The notes: generated by a model from the sequence alone, not told the origin. A stretch of DNA of 64,000 bases from JAEUQQ01 sp963697285 (GCA_963697285.1 CAVONI010000011.1:248001-312000); one strand, 5' to 3'; positions 7,867-17,149 are shown, counted from the first letter of the stretch. A program made the numbers and translations.

Positions 7867-10369
7867 CGCCGTCAGGAGCATCGTGTCACGTCGGCTGCCG
7901 CGAGCCGTCCGCCTCGCCGTGCTCGTTCCACTGTGGCTGGCGTCCGCGGCGCCACCCACGTCTGCCCAGCCCACGCGTGGCGGTGCGCTGCCTGGCCCGC
8001 TGCCCCTTCTGCCCGCCGACCACTGGTGGAACGCCGACGTCAGCCACGCACCGGTCGATCCGCGAAGCGACGCCTTCATCGCCTTCATCGGCCCCACGCG
8101 CCGGCTCCATCCCGACTTCGGCGCCGACTCCGGCGACACGCTCCCCAACCCGATCATCTACGGCATGCCTTACGTCACCGTCGGGGCAAGCCAGCCGCTC
8201 GTGCCGGTGGTGTTCGAGTACGACGAGGAGAGTGACACGGGGGCGCCGGGACAGCCGCCCGGCTATCCAATCCCCGAGCAGGCGACGCTCGAGCCACGCT
8301 GGATCGAAGGCGGCGTACCGGGCGGCGGTGCGCTCGGCGATCGGCACATGCTGATCGTGGACCGCGATCGCCGCATCTTGTACGAACTCTACGCGCTGCG
8401 ATGGAACACGACGCTGCAGCGATGGGAAGCGGGCTCCGGTGCCGTGTTTCCACTCGACACGAATCACCGGCGACCCGACGGGTGGACGAGCGCCGATGCG
8501 GCGGGCCTTGCGATCCTGCCGGGCCTGGTGCGATACGACGAGATGGTTGGCTCGAGTCCCATCGGCCACGCGTTCCGCGTCACCGTGCGTGCCACGAACG
8601 GGTATGTGTACCCCGCGAGCCATCGCGCCGGCTCCAACCCGGCGGCGCTGCCGATGGGCGCCCGCCTTCGCCTCAGGGCCTCAAAAGACACCTCCGGGTT
8701 CGATGCAGGGCTTCGGCGGGTCTTCGACGCGATGAAGACGCACGGCCTGATCGTGGCCGACAACGGCAGCGACATGTACGTCACCGGCACGCACGACAGC
8801 CGGTGGGACATGGACCCGATCGTGGCGGCGTTCAGGCTGCTGACAGCCAGCGACTTCGAGGTCGTCCAGCTGGGGTGGACACCGGAGACCGCGCCCGACA
8901 CCGACGCGGACGCTGACGGCCTCGACGACGCGTGGGAGCGGCAGGTGGGCCTGGATCCGTCTGAAGCCGCCGGTGCGGACGGCGCTGCGGGCGATCCTGA
9001 CCAGGACGGTCTGACGAACGCTGCCGAGTGTGCCGCAGGGTCGCACCCGCGCGGGTTCGTGCATCGCTACTTCGCCGAGGGCGTGTCGAGCACGTTCTTC
9101 TCGACGCGCGTCGCGCTCTTGAATCCGGACGACACCGAGCGCCACGTGCTGCTGCGGTTCGAAACGGCAACCGGTGCGCAGGTATCGACGTGGCGCACCG
9201 TGCCGGCCCGCACGAGGACCACCGTCTTCGCCGGCACCGTCGCCGGCCTCGAGACCGCCGAATTCGCGACGCACGTCGAGTCGGACGGGCTGGTGGTCGC
9301 CGACCGGCTGGTGTCGTGGGACGCGCGCGGCTACGGCAGCCACTTCGAAACAGCCATGCTCGAACCGCGGGCGACCTGGCATTTCGCCGAGGGCGCGACC
9401 CACTCGGGTTTCGACCTCTTCTACCTCTTCCAGAACCCGCACGATGCGCCACTCGCCATCGACGTCACGTTCCTTCGCCCTGCGCCGGCGCCACCGCTCG
9501 CACACCGTGTGACCGTCGGCCCGCACGCGCGCGCGACATTGTGGGCCAACGCCGTACCTGCCCTCGCCGCCAGCGAGATCTCGGCGATCGCCGCGAGCGC
9601 GGATGGGCGGGTGTTCACCGCCGAGCGGGCCATGTATCGGACAGATGCCCGCGGCTTCTTCTCGAGCGGCCACGACGCGGCGGGTATCCCGTCGCCGTCG
9701 TCAACCTGGTTCTTCGCCGAGGGCGCCACGGGACCGTTCCTCGACACGTTCCTCCTCTTCGCCAACCTGTCGGCGTCGCCCATCCTCGTCGATGCGACGT
9801 ACCTGCTCGACACCGGAACGACCGTGTCGCGTTCCTACGAAGTGGGAGCCAGGAATCGCTTCACCGTGTGGGTGGACGCCGAAGGTGGGTCGCTTGCCAG
9901 CACCGCCTTCTCGGTGCGCGTCACGGCGCGCGACGGCACCCCCTTTCTCGCGGAGCGCGCGATGTGGTGGCCGGGCCCCGACACGACGTCGTGGTATGAA
10001 GCGCACGCCTCAGCGGGCCTGACAACGACCGCGGCGAGATGGGCGGTTGCCGATACGGAGCACAGCCCGGCTGATGGCGTGGCCACGTACGTCCTGGTGG
10101 CCAACGCGGGCCCGACCGGCACCGCCGTGCGCGTCACCTGGCTCGGCGAGGACGGCGCGGCGTCTGAGGTGAGCAGGGACCTGGCACCCAACTCCCGGAC
10201 GACCCTGGACCTGTCGTCCGTCTTTCCGGGCCGATCCGGGCGCGGGAGCGTGCTCGTCGAGTCGCTGAGCACGGTCTCGACACTTGTCGTCGAGCGTGCG
10301 CTCTACAAGACCGTGGAGGGCGTGTTCTGGGCGGCCGGCGCCGCAAGCGTCGGGACGCCGCTGCCGTGA
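7859..10369 (+). CDS. Large secreted protein with conserved N-terminal domain, TSP3-type calcium motif and four FAEG repeats
   Basis: This 836-residue protein has a signal peptide (hydrophobic VRLAVLVPLWLASA, cleavage after PTSAQ near residue 38). Residues about 55-345 form a domain with TLPNPIIYGMPYV, GGALGDRHML and a C-terminal GLIVADNGSDMYVTGTHDSRW block; I recognise it as a recurring domain of secreted proteins but know no function for it. A calcium-binding stretch follows (DTDADADGLDDAWE and DPDQDGLTNAAE, about 345-385), like thrombospondin type 3 repeats. Then come four copies of a beta-rich domain beginning FAEG (near residues 403, 504, 617) or a degenerate form near 725, each with an ERAM/ERAL or ADRL motif. 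The architecture suggests a surface or exported protein. It lies between an inverted repeat and a convergent gene whose stop is 8 nt away. Confidence 0.75.
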   Translation: MFNAVRSIVSRRLPRAVRLAVLVPLWLASAAPPTSAQPTRGGALPGPLPLLPADHWWNADVSHAPVDPRSDAFIAFIGPTRRLHPDFGADSGDTLPNPIIYGMPYVTVGASQPLVPVVFEYDEESDTGAPGQPPGYPIPEQATLEPRWIEGGVPGGGALGDRHMLIVDRDRRILYELYALRWNTTLQRWEAGSGAVFPLDTNHRRPDGWTSADAAGLAILPGLVRYDEMVGSSPIGHAFRVTVRATNGYVYPASHRAGSNPAALPMGARLRLRASKDTSGFDAGLRRVFDAMKTHGLIVADNGSDMYVTGTHDSRWDMDPIVAAFRLLTASDFEVVQLGWTPETAPDTDADADGLDDAWERQVGLDPSEAAGADGAAGDPDQDGLTNAAECAAGSHPRGFVHRYFAEGVSSTFFSTRVALLNPDDTERHVLLRFETATGAQVSTWRTVPARTRTTVFAGTVAGLETAEFATHVESDGLVVADRLVSWDARGYGSHFETAMLEPRATWHFAEGATHSGFDLFYLFQNPHDAPLAIDVTFLRPAPAPPLAHRVTVGPHARATLWANAVPALAASEISAIAASADGRVFTAERAMYRTDARGFFSSGHDAAGIPSPSSTWFFAEGATGPFLDTFLLFANLSASPILVDATYLLDTGTTVSRSYEVGARNRFTVWVDAEGGSLASTAFSVRVTARDGTPFLAERAMWWPGPDTTSWYEAHASAGLTTTAARWAVADTEHSPADGVATYVLVANAGPTGTAVRVTWLGEDGAASEVSRDLAPNSRTTLDLSSVFPGRSGRGSVLVESLSTVSTLVVERALYKTVEGVFWAAGAASVGTPLP

Positions 10370-10377
10370 CGCCGCGG

Positions 10378-10938
10378 TCACTTCCGCTTGCGCGCGATCC
10401 CCAGCTCGGCGAGGTGACGCGCGATGTCGGCTCCGGCAGTCGACGTCTTCACGTCCTTGTCGACGCGCAGGATGTTGCCGTCGATGCCGATGTAGAACGT
10501 CCAGCGCGAGGCCCAGGGCAGCAGGCCGCCGACCACGCCATAGGCCCTGGCCGTCGTCTTTTCGGCATCGCTGAGGATCGGATAGTCGGCTTCGAGCGAC
10601 TCCGCGAACTTGCGGTTGGTGTCGGCGTCGTCGGTGCTGGCCGTGAAGTAGACGACGTCGAAGTCACGAATCTGTTCGCCGCTCTCACGGAGCGACTTGC
10701 ATTCGCGGGTTCAACCACCGGTGAACGCCTTCGGGAACCACGCCAGGACCACCGCACGCTTGCCGCGATAGTCCGAGAGCCGGTAAGTCCGACCATCTGA
10801 GCCAGGCAAGGCGAAGTCGGGCGCCTTGTCGCCGGGTGCGAGTTCTTTGGCTGACACGGGCTCTGCTCCAGTGGCGACCACGGCAAGCGCGGTCGCGGCG
10901 CCCAGCGCATACGAGAACTGCCGTCGGGAGATTCGCAT
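10378..10938 (-). CDS. Probable selenocysteine-containing peroxiredoxin with Tat signal (UGA read through)
   Basis: The gene encodes a 186-residue peroxiredoxin (AhpC/TSA-Bcp type) if the in-frame TGA at 10711-10713 is read as selenocysteine. Before it lie a twin-arginine signal (ISRRQFSYALG, hydrophobic stretch, VSA cleavage), the typical PGDKAPDFALPGSDG strand and WFPKAFTGG. After it the frame continues with TRECKSLRES and the full C-terminal fold to a genuine TGA at 10378-10380, ending IARKRK. The UGA sits exactly where family members have the peroxidatic Cys of the TGGC/TPGC motif, and the resolving Cys follows at +4 (U-T-R-E-C). A hairpin just downstream fits a bacterial SECIS. The enzyme should reduce peroxides outside the cytoplasm. 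An automatic caller would truncate it or miss it. A nonsense mutation is the alternative. Confidence 0.8.
10678..10696 (-). promoter_or_regulatory. Bacterial SECIS-like hairpin for the UGA at 10711-10713
   Basis: On the minus-strand RNA, GUCGCUC pairs with GAGCGGC over 7 bp (six Watson-Crick pairs and one U-G) around the loop CGUGA. The loop starts 21 nt after the UGA and its second base is G followed by U. Known bacterial SECIS elements have a loop roughly 16-37 nt after the UGA with a G in the first two loop positions. The match is direct; SelB recognition is inference. Confidence 0.65.
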
Positions 10939-11078
10939 CGTCAGTGGTCGCGGGCTGGCACTACTCCACCATACCCCATCCGTAGGACGTCGCGCGCGCC
11001 TCGCAAGGTGCAAGGCCGTTCGTGGATCAGGCGCGCGGCCGTGCGCGCCCCGCACAAGTCGCCCCCGCACAAGTCGTC

Positions 11079-11107
11079 TTGACGAGGCCCGCGAGGACGC
11101 CTATCGT
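11079..11107 (+). promoter_or_regulatory. Sigma-70-like promoter with leaderless start
   Basis: TTGACG at 11079-11084 and TATCGT at 11102-11107 are separated by exactly 17 nt. The -10 element ends 7 nt before the GTG at 11115. This spacing predicts transcription starting at or next to the start codon, and it supports the choice of that start for the small gene. Confidence 0.55.
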
Positions 11108-11114
11108 CGCCCGC

Positions 11115-11372
11115 GTGGACGTTGCTCCTCCGTATCGGTATCGCGACGAAGTCGTGGAAGCCCTGCTCGGCCACGGCCTGCGTGCGTCATCAACGACGCC
11201 GCCGCAGTTGCTGCGCGACGCCATCAACGACCTCTACCGCTTCGAGATCCGGAAGCTCCGCGAGCGGTTGCTGGCCGGCGAGATCCTGAAGGTCGATTAC
11301 GCCGGCCACGTGATCGCCCTGCGGCGACGCTACTTGCTGCTCTCGATCCCTATGGCGCACTGGACGCGGTAA
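11115..11372 (+). CDS. Small conserved-looking protein of unknown function
   Basis: I do not recognise a named family. The GTG start at 11115 gives 85 residues beginning VDVAPPYRYRDEVVEAL; the frame is open further upstream, but that part is Arg/Ala-rich and overlaps the promoter. The body is rich in helical, charged residues (LRDAINDLYRFEIRKLRERLLAGEI) and ends LSIPMAHWTR. It is likely a small cytoplasmic helical protein. The balanced composition and the well-placed promoter argue that it is real. It stands alone on the plus strand, 39 nt before the thioesterase, and could be co-transcribed with it. Confidence 0.6.
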   Translation: MDVAPPYRYRDEVVEALLGHGLRASSTTPPQLLRDAINDLYRFEIRKLRERLLAGEILKVDYAGHVIALRRRYLLLSIPMAHWTR

Positions 11373-11411
11373 GCCACCCTCCTGCCCGATAGGGGGTGAT
11401 ACTCTCGGCGC

Positions 11412-11789
11412 ATGTCGGATCGCGTGCCCGCCATCAAGGTCCTGCTCCTCCCCAAGGATACAAACGCCTACGGCACCATCTTCGGCGGCGTGATCCTGTC
11501 GCACATCGACCTGGCCTCGGCGGTCGAAGCCCGCAAGCATGGGCCCCACCGCTACGTCACGAAGGCCATGCGCGAGGTCGAGTTCCACGCGCCGGTGTTC
11601 CTGGGCGACATCATCAGCTTCTACACCTCGACCCTCCGGATCGGCCGCACGTCGGTGACGGTCCAGGTGAGCGTGGAAGCCGAGCGATGGAGTGCGGGCC
11701 AGGGCGAAACTGTCCCGGTGACGCAGGCTGAGGTCGTGCTCGTCGCGCTCGACGCCTCGGGCCATCCGACGCCGGTCAGGACGTCCTGA
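11412..11789 (+). CDS. Acyl-CoA thioesterase, YciA-like hotdog protein
   Basis: This 125-residue single hotdog-domain protein should hydrolyse acyl-CoA to free acid and CoA in the cytoplasm. The segment DTNAYGTIFGGVILSHID holds the family's conserved N-x(4)-FGG-x(4)-D active-site pattern, with the long helix following. KAMREVEFHAPVFLGDIISFY forms the second conserved strand. Length fits the single-domain YciA/BACH bacterial type, which works as a hexamer. The ATG at 11412 follows a GATACT hexamer (11399-11404) by 7 nt, again suggesting a leaderless message. The chain length preferred cannot be read from the sequence. Confidence 0.85.
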   Translation: MSDRVPAIKVLLLPKDTNAYGTIFGGVILSHIDLASAVEARKHGPHRYVTKAMREVEFHAPVFLGDIISFYTSTLRIGRTSVTVQVSVEAERWSAGQGETVPVTQAEVVLVALDASGHPTPVRTS

Positions 11790-11795
11790 GCCTCG

Positions 11796-11817
11796 CGGTC
11801 GGAAAGACCGATACAAT
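11796..11817 (+). promoter_or_regulatory. Putative sucAB promoter with an embedded palindrome
   Basis: A TACAAT -10 hexamer lies at 11812-11817, 75 nt before the sucA start. Immediately upstream is the inverted repeat CGGTC (11796-11800) / GACCG (11806-11810) around ggaaa, placed where a repressor between the -35 and -10 could bind. No convincing -35 is seen. The hexamer is direct observation; regulation is inference. Confidence 0.4.
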
Positions 11818-11892
11818 GTGACGTTACGCGCGGCGCGGTCTGCTGGCCATGCCGCCGCTGTGCGCCCGCCCGGGCGCAAGGGACGCGAGTAC

Positions 11893-14688
11893 ATGAGCGG
11901 TTGGCAGGATTTCCAGGGGATCAACGCGGGCTATGTCGCCGAGCTCTACGAGCGCTTCAGGCGCGACCCGAGCTCGGTGGATGCCGCGACGCGTGAGTTG
12001 TTCGCCCGGCACGGCGCCCCCGCCGGCGACGGCATGCCGGTGCCCTTCGAGGCGCCGCAGTCGGCCCGGGCCATCGTCGGCGCGGTGATGCTCGCGGATG
12101 CCATCCGCAAGTACGGCCACCTGCAGGCGCAGCTCGATCCCCTCGGGGCACCGCCCATCGGTGACCCGACATTGGACCCGGCGGCGCACGGCATCACGGA
12201 GGCCGACCTCGACGTCCTGCCCGCCAGCCTCGTCGGAGGACCTGCGGCCGAGGGTGCCGCCAGCGCACGCGAGGCCATCGCCCGACTGCGCGCGATCTAC
12301 TGCTCGACCACCGGCTACGACATTGCGCAGATCTTCGTGCCCGCAGAGCGCGAGTGGCTCCGCGACGCCGCCGAGAGCCGCCGCTTCTGGCCGCCCAAGG
12401 CTCCAATCGACGGCGCGTACCTGCTCGACCGCATCACCGAGGTCGAGGTCTTCGAGCGCTTCCTGCAGCGCACCTTCCCCGGCAAGACGCGGTTTTCGAT
12501 CGAAGGCCTCGACATGATGATCCCGATGCTCGAGGTGATCATCGAGGATGCCGCCGCCAGCGGGACGCGGCACGTCCTGCTTGGCATGGCGCATCGGGGA
12601 CGCCTCAACGTGCTCGCGCACGTCATGCAGAAGCCCTACACGCAGATCCTGGCGGAGTTCAAGGACCCGATCAGGAAGCGCACGGCATACCGCATCGACC
12701 TCGGGTGGACGGGCGACGTCAAGTACCACTGGGGCGGCCGGACGCGCCTCACCGACGATGTCTCGGGACTGGACGTCGCGATGGCACCGAACCCGAGCCA
12801 CCTCGAGGCCGTGAACCCCGTGGTCGCGGGTATGGCGCGCGCCGCCGGCACCACGGTGAACCACGGTGGCGCCGCGGAGTTCGACCCGCTCGTCACCCTG
12901 CCGCTGCTGATCCACGGTGACGCCGCGTTCCCCGGGCAGGGGGTGGTCGCCGAGACGCTCAACCTCTCGCGCCTGGAAGGCTACGACACGGGCGGCACCA
13001 TCCACATCATCGCGAACAACCAACTGGGGTTCACGGCGACGCCAGACGAGGTCTACTCCACCTCGTATGCCAGCGGGCTGGCCCGCGGCTTCAAGATCCC
13101 GATCGTGCACGTGAACGCCGACGACCCGCAGGCCTGCGTCGCCGCCGCGCGCCTCGCGATCGCCTACCGCTCGACGTTCAACCGCGACGTCCTCATCGAC
13201 CTGGTCGGCTACCGCCGGCACGGGCACAACGAGGGCGACGAGCCGGGATTCACGCAACCCGTGCTCTACCAGAAGGTCAGCGCGCACGCCACGGTGCGCG
13301 ACCAGTTCGCGCGCCGGCTGATCGCCGACGGGATCGTCACGCAGGAGGCCGCCGACGCGCTCGTCCATCGCCAGATGAAGGTGCTCGAGGACGCGCTCGC
13401 CTCGCTGAAGCCCGACGAAGACCTCGTCGAGCCGCTTCCTGCAGTCGCTCCCGCCGGAGCAGCGGGTCAGATTTCGACCGCGGTGTCGATTGGGAGGCTG
13501 GCCGCGCTGAACGCCAGCCTGCTCGACCGCCCGGCCGGCTTCGTCCAGCACAAGAAACTGGATCGGGGCCGCGAGCGGCGGCGCACCATTTTCGACGACC
13601 CTGCCGCGAGGGTCATCGACTGGGCAACGGCAGAGGAGCTCGCCTTCGCGACGATCCTCGCCGATGGCATCCCCGTGCGATTGACGGGAGAGGACGTGCG
13701 CCGCGGCACGTTCAGCCAGCGCCACGCGGTGTTCACCGACGTCAACACCAACCAGCCGTTCATTCCCCTGCAGGCCCTGCCGCAGGCGCGCGCAACCTTC
13801 GAGATCCACAACACCGCCCTGTCTGAAGAAGCGGTCATCGGCTACGAGTTCGGCTACAACGTGCAGGCGCCCGGGCGGCTCGTGTTGTGGGAAGCGCAGT
13901 ATGGCGACTTCATCAACGGCGCGCAGGTGATGATCGACCAGTTCGTGACCTCGGCACGCGCCAAGTGGGGGCAGACGCCGTCGATGGTGTTTCTGCTGCC
14001 GCACGGCTACGAGGGCGCGGGGCCCGAGCACTCGAGTGCGCGTCCGGAGCGCTTTCTCCAGGCGGCGGCCGACATCAACCTCCGCCTGGCCAATTGCACG
14101 ACGGCGGCGCAGTACTTCCACCTGCTCCGGCGGCAGGCCCTGCTCCTCCAGACCGACCCGCTCCCGCTCTTCGTGCTCACGCCCAAGAGCCTCTTGCGCC
14201 ATCCGTTGGTGGCCTCGGCGCCCATCGAGTTCGCCGAGGGCCGCTTCCGCCGCGTCATCGACGACGACGAGGCGCGTGCGCGCGCGGGCCAGGTCACGCG
14301 CGCCGTGCTGTGCAGCGGCAAGGTCTACGTCGATCTCGTGTCGAGCGAGCAGCGGGCCAGCGACCCACATGTCGCGATCATCCGTGTCGAACAGCTGTAT
14401 CCGTTCCCCGCCGAGCAGATCGACGCCGCGCTGGCGGGCTACAAGAAACTGCGCGACGTGGTCTGGTTGCAGGAGGAGCCGGCGAACATGGGCGCCTGGG
14501 AGTTCGCTCGGCCCCTGCTCGAGCCCATTGCGCAGGCCCGCAAGCTCCCGCTCCGCTACATTGGCCGACCTCGCAGTGCAAGCCCGTCGGAGGGCTCGGC
14601 CACCTGGCACGCCATGAACCAGCGGGCGATCGTCGCCCAGGCCTTCGAGGCCACGGCGGCGACGCCGATCCCTGTCGTGTCGCGCTGA
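11893..14688 (+). CDS. sucA: 2-oxoglutarate dehydrogenase E1 component
   Basis: This is the thiamine-diphosphate-dependent E1 of the 2-oxoglutarate dehydrogenase complex, which decarboxylates 2-oxoglutarate and passes the succinyl group to E2 in the TCA cycle. I start at ATG 11893 (MSGWQDFQGINAGYVAELYERF), giving 931 residues, the usual length; the frame is open upstream but the extension is not family-like. Visible motifs are GMAHRGRLNVLAHVM, GDVKYHWGGR, HGDAAFPGQGVVAETLNLS, ANNQLGFT (diphosphate-site region), RRHGHNEGDEP and the transketolase-type GEDVRRGTFSQRHAV. The sucB gene follows after 27 nt, forming the sucAB operon. No dihydrolipoamide dehydrogenase gene is nearby. The organism also has NifJ, so it can oxidise 2-oxoacids both ways. 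Confidence 0.95.
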   Translation: MSGWQDFQGINAGYVAELYERFRRDPSSVDAATRELFARHGAPAGDGMPVPFEAPQSARAIVGAVMLADAIRKYGHLQAQLDPLGAPPIGDPTLDPAAHGITEADLDVLPASLVGGPAAEGAASAREAIARLRAIYCSTTGYDIAQIFVPAEREWLRDAAESRRFWPPKAPIDGAYLLDRITEVEVFERFLQRTFPGKTRFSIEGLDMMIPMLEVIIEDAAASGTRHVLLGMAHRGRLNVLAHVMQKPYTQILAEFKDPIRKRTAYRIDLGWTGDVKYHWGGRTRLTDDVSGLDVAMAPNPSHLEAVNPVVAGMARAAGTTVNHGGAAEFDPLVTLPLLIHGDAAFPGQGVVAETLNLSRLEGYDTGGTIHIIANNQLGFTATPDEVYSTSYASGLARGFKIPIVHVNADDPQACVAAARLAIAYRSTFNRDVLIDLVGYRRHGHNEGDEPGFTQPVLYQKVSAHATVRDQFARRLIADGIVTQEAADALVHRQMKVLEDALASLKPDEDLVEPLPAVAPAGAAGQISTAVSIGRLAALNASLLDRPAGFVQHKKLDRGRERRRTIFDDPAARVIDWATAEELAFATILADGIPVRLTGEDVRRGTFSQRHAVFTDVNTNQPFIPLQALPQARATFEIHNTALSEEAVIGYEFGYNVQAPGRLVLWEAQYGDFINGAQVMIDQFVTSARAKWGQTPSMVFLLPHGYEGAGPEHSSARPERFLQAAADINLRLANCTTAAQYFHLLRRQALLLQTDPLPLFVLTPKSLLRHPLVASAPIEFAEGRFRRVIDDDEARARAGQVTRAVLCSGKVYVDLVSSEQRASDPHVAIIRVEQLYPFPAEQIDAALAGYKKLRDVVWLQEEPANMGAWEFARPLLEPIAQARKLPLRYIGRPRSASPSEGSATWHAMNQRAIVAQAFEATAATPIPVVSR

Positions 14689-14715
14689 CGCACGCCCGTT
14701 CCGAGGACGTATCCT

Positions 14716-15970
14716 GTGTCAATCAACATCGTCGTTCCCCAGCTTGGTGAGTCGGTCGTCGAAGCTCGCGTCGCGCGCTGGTTGAAGAAGGCCGGCGATC
14801 AGGTCGCCGCCGGCGATGCGCTCGTGGATCTCGAGACCGAGAAGGTCGACCTCGAGGTCAGCGCCGAGAAGGCGGGCGTGCTCGCGCAGATCCTCAGGCA
14901 GGAGGGCGAGGACGTGAACGTGGGCGAGGTCCTGGCCATCCTCGAGGCGTCATCGGGCGACACCGTTGCCGCAGCGCCACCTTCGGCAACGACTCCGGCC
15001 CCCTCCGCCGCAGCGCCTCCTGCGCAGGCGGAGACCGACGCGGCCAGGGACCGTGCGACACCGACGGCACGGAAGGTCGCCGAGCAGCACAACGTGGACC
15101 TCGCCAGAGTCAGCCCCAGTGGCGAGGCAGGACGCGTCGTGAAGCACGACGTCCAGAGCTTTCTCGCGCAGGCCCAGCCGGCTCCAGCCACGGCGGGTCC
15201 CCCGGCCGCCTCTGCCGCCGCTGCTCCACCGGCCCCGATGACGGCACGGCCGATCGCGACGAGCGGCGAACGCGTCGAGGTCCGCGAGCGGATGTCGAAG
15301 CGTCGCCTGACCATCGCGCGCAACCTCGTCACGGCGCAGCAGACCGCCGCGATGCTCACGACGTTCAACGAGATCGACATGAGCGCCCTCATGGCGCTCC
15401 GCGAACGCCGCAAGGAGCAGTTCAAGAAGACGCACGGCGTCGGCCTCGGGATCGCGTCGTTCTTCGTCAAGGCCAGCATCGGCGCCCTGAAGGCCTTTCC
15501 CGCGGGTCAACGCAGAGATCCAGGGCGAAGACGTCATCCTGAAGCACTACTACGACATCGGGGTGGCAGTGGGCGCCTCGCAGGGACTCGTGGTCCCGGT
15601 GATTCGCGACGCGCACCGCCTGTCGTTCGCCGGCATCGAACAGGCGATCCGCGACTTCGCCCAGCGCGCCGCCAACGGCTCGCTGACGCTCGACGACCTG
15701 CGGGGCGGGACGTTCACCATCACCAACGGCGGCGTCTTCGGATCGATGCTGAGCACGCCCATCCTCAACCCGCCGCAGGTGGGCATCCTCGGCCTGCACA
15801 AGATCGAGGACCGTCCCGTCGCGATCGCCGGCAAGGTCGAAATCCGGCCGATGATGTACGTCGCCCTGACCTACGACCACCGCATCGTGGACGGCCTCGA
15901 GGCCGTGCAGTTCCTGGTGAGGGTGAAGGAGTTCATCGAGGATCCGGGCCACCTGCTGCTGGAGTCGTAG
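14716..15970 (+). CDS. sucB: Dihydrolipoyllysine succinyltransferase (E2), interrupted by a one-base insertion
   Basis: This is the E2 core that transfers succinyl groups from lipoyl-lysine to CoA. From GTG 14716 it has a lipoyl domain (PQLGESVVEARVARW, lipoylated Lys in DLETEKVDLEV), an Ala/Pro hinge, the E1/E3-binding domain (TPTARKVAEQHNVDL) and the catalytic domain. After LKAFPA the frame breaks: the GGG at 15504-15506 contains one extra G. Removing it restores VNAEIQGEDVILKHYYDIG and then GVAVGASQGLVVPVIRD, FTITNGG and the active-site YDHRIVDG, ending at 15970. The corrected protein is 417 residues, normal for the family. As written, the first frame runs to 16113 with nonsense. A sequencing or assembly error is more likely than a broken TCA enzyme. 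Confidence 0.9.
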
Positions 15971-16082
15971 CGTCGGCGTCGCCCGCGTTGCCGTCGCGCG
16001 AAGCGAATCGTGCTCTCGCTGCAGACGAGCCGAAGAACCGCGGTGCGCGGGCCAGGCAGGACGCGCCGACGTTCACTCAGGC

Positions 16083-17063
16083 TCAGTCAATGCCAAGAAC
16101 CGGGTGTGGCTGATAGTGTTCCTCGAGTGCCCGGCACTGCTCGGCCGTCAGCGTCAGCGTGCACGCCGCAAGGGCCTCGTCGAGGTGTTCACGCCTGGTG
16201 GTGCCGACAATCGGCGCCACGACGCCCGGCTGCTGCAGCAACCACGCCAGCGCGACCTGCGACGGCGAGGCCCCGCATTCGGCCGCGACCGCGACGACCC
16301 GATCCACGATGTCGAAGTCGGCGTCGGAGTAGTAGAGCCGGTGCGCAAACGCGTCCTGCACCTCGCGCGGCGACGCGTCACGCGACTCGCGCTTGCGTGT
16401 GCCGCTCAGGAATCCGCGGGCCAGCGGGCTCCACGGGATGACGCCCACCCCTTCGGCACGGCACAGCGGCATCATCTCGCGCTCTTCTTCGCGATACACC
16501 AGGTTGTAGTGGTTCTGCATCGACACGAACCGCGACCAGCCGTGTGCGTCGGCGCGGTGCAGCATGGTCGCAAACTGCCAGGCCGCCATGCTCGACGCCC
16601 CCAGGTATCGCACCTTGCCCGCCTTCACGACCTCGTCGAGGGCTTCGAGCGTCTCCTCGATCGGTGTCTCGGTGTCGAACCGGTGGATCTGGTAGAGATC
16701 GATGTAATCCGTGCCCAGACGCCGCAGCGAGTCCTCGACGGCGCCGAGGATGTGACGGCGCGACAACCCGGCCCTGACGAGCCCGGGCACCAGCTGGTAA
16801 TAGACCTTGGTGGCGATGATGACCTCGTCGCGCCTCGCCAGTTCGCGGAGGGCACGCCCGGTGACGGCCTCGCTCACGCCGTTGGAGTACACGTCGGCGG
16901 TGTCGAAGAAGTTGATCCCGGCCTCGAGCGCCCGCTCGAAGAACGGGCGGCTCTCGGCCTCCGACTTCACCCACGAGCGCCAGCCGGGGTCGCCAAACGA
17001 CATGCACCCGAGGCAAATCCGTGAAACCGACAGCGATGAGGTGCCGAGCCGAACGTGGTCCAT
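16083..17063 (-). CDS. Aldo/keto reductase
   Basis: This 326-residue TIM-barrel oxidoreductase should use NADPH to reduce aldehydes or ketones in the cytoplasm. The catalytic set is visible: Asp and Tyr in FFDTADVYSNG, Lys in IIATKVYY, and His in DLYQIHRFD. The NADP-binding end is shown by GVIPWSPLARGFLSG and PIVGTTRREHLDEAL. Its length and motifs match the YajO/aryl-alcohol-dehydrogenase-like group. It is convergent with sucB (112 nt gap) and divergent from the ChaN-like gene (86 nt), so it seems to be its own transcription unit. The natural substrate is unknown. Confidence 0.9.
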   Translation of the reverse strand: MDHVRLGTSSLSVSRICLGCMSFGDPGWRSWVKSEAESRPFFERALEAGINFFDTADVYSNGVSEAVTGRALRELARRDEVIIATKVYYQLVPGLVRAGLSRRHILGAVEDSLRRLGTDYIDLYQIHRFDTETPIEETLEALDEVVKAGKVRYLGASSMAAWQFATMLHRADAHGWSRFVSMQNHYNLVYREEEREMMPLCRAEGVGVIPWSPLARGFLSGTRKRESRDASPREVQDAFAHRLYYSDADFDIVDRVVAVAAECGASPSQVALAWLLQQPGVVAPIVGTTRREHLDEALAACTLTLTAEQCRALEEHYQPHPVLGID

Positions 17064-17149
17064 CCCCTGATTCTAAACCGGGCGCGAACCTGCCCCCTGA
17101 AGGTCCCCCTTGCGGCCGAGCCCGAACGTTGTCAGGATTACCAACCATC

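Noticed and set aside
11824..14610. A 928-codon open frame on the minus strand across sucA
   Set aside because: It is antisense to a clear housekeeping gene; high third-position GC keeps opposite frames free of stops. Its translation is Arg/His/Val-rich without family motifs.
15504..15506. Programmed frameshift in sucB
   Set aside because: No slippery heptamer or downstream structure typical of programmed shifting, and no relative needs two frames for this enzyme; an extra G in a GGG run is simpler.
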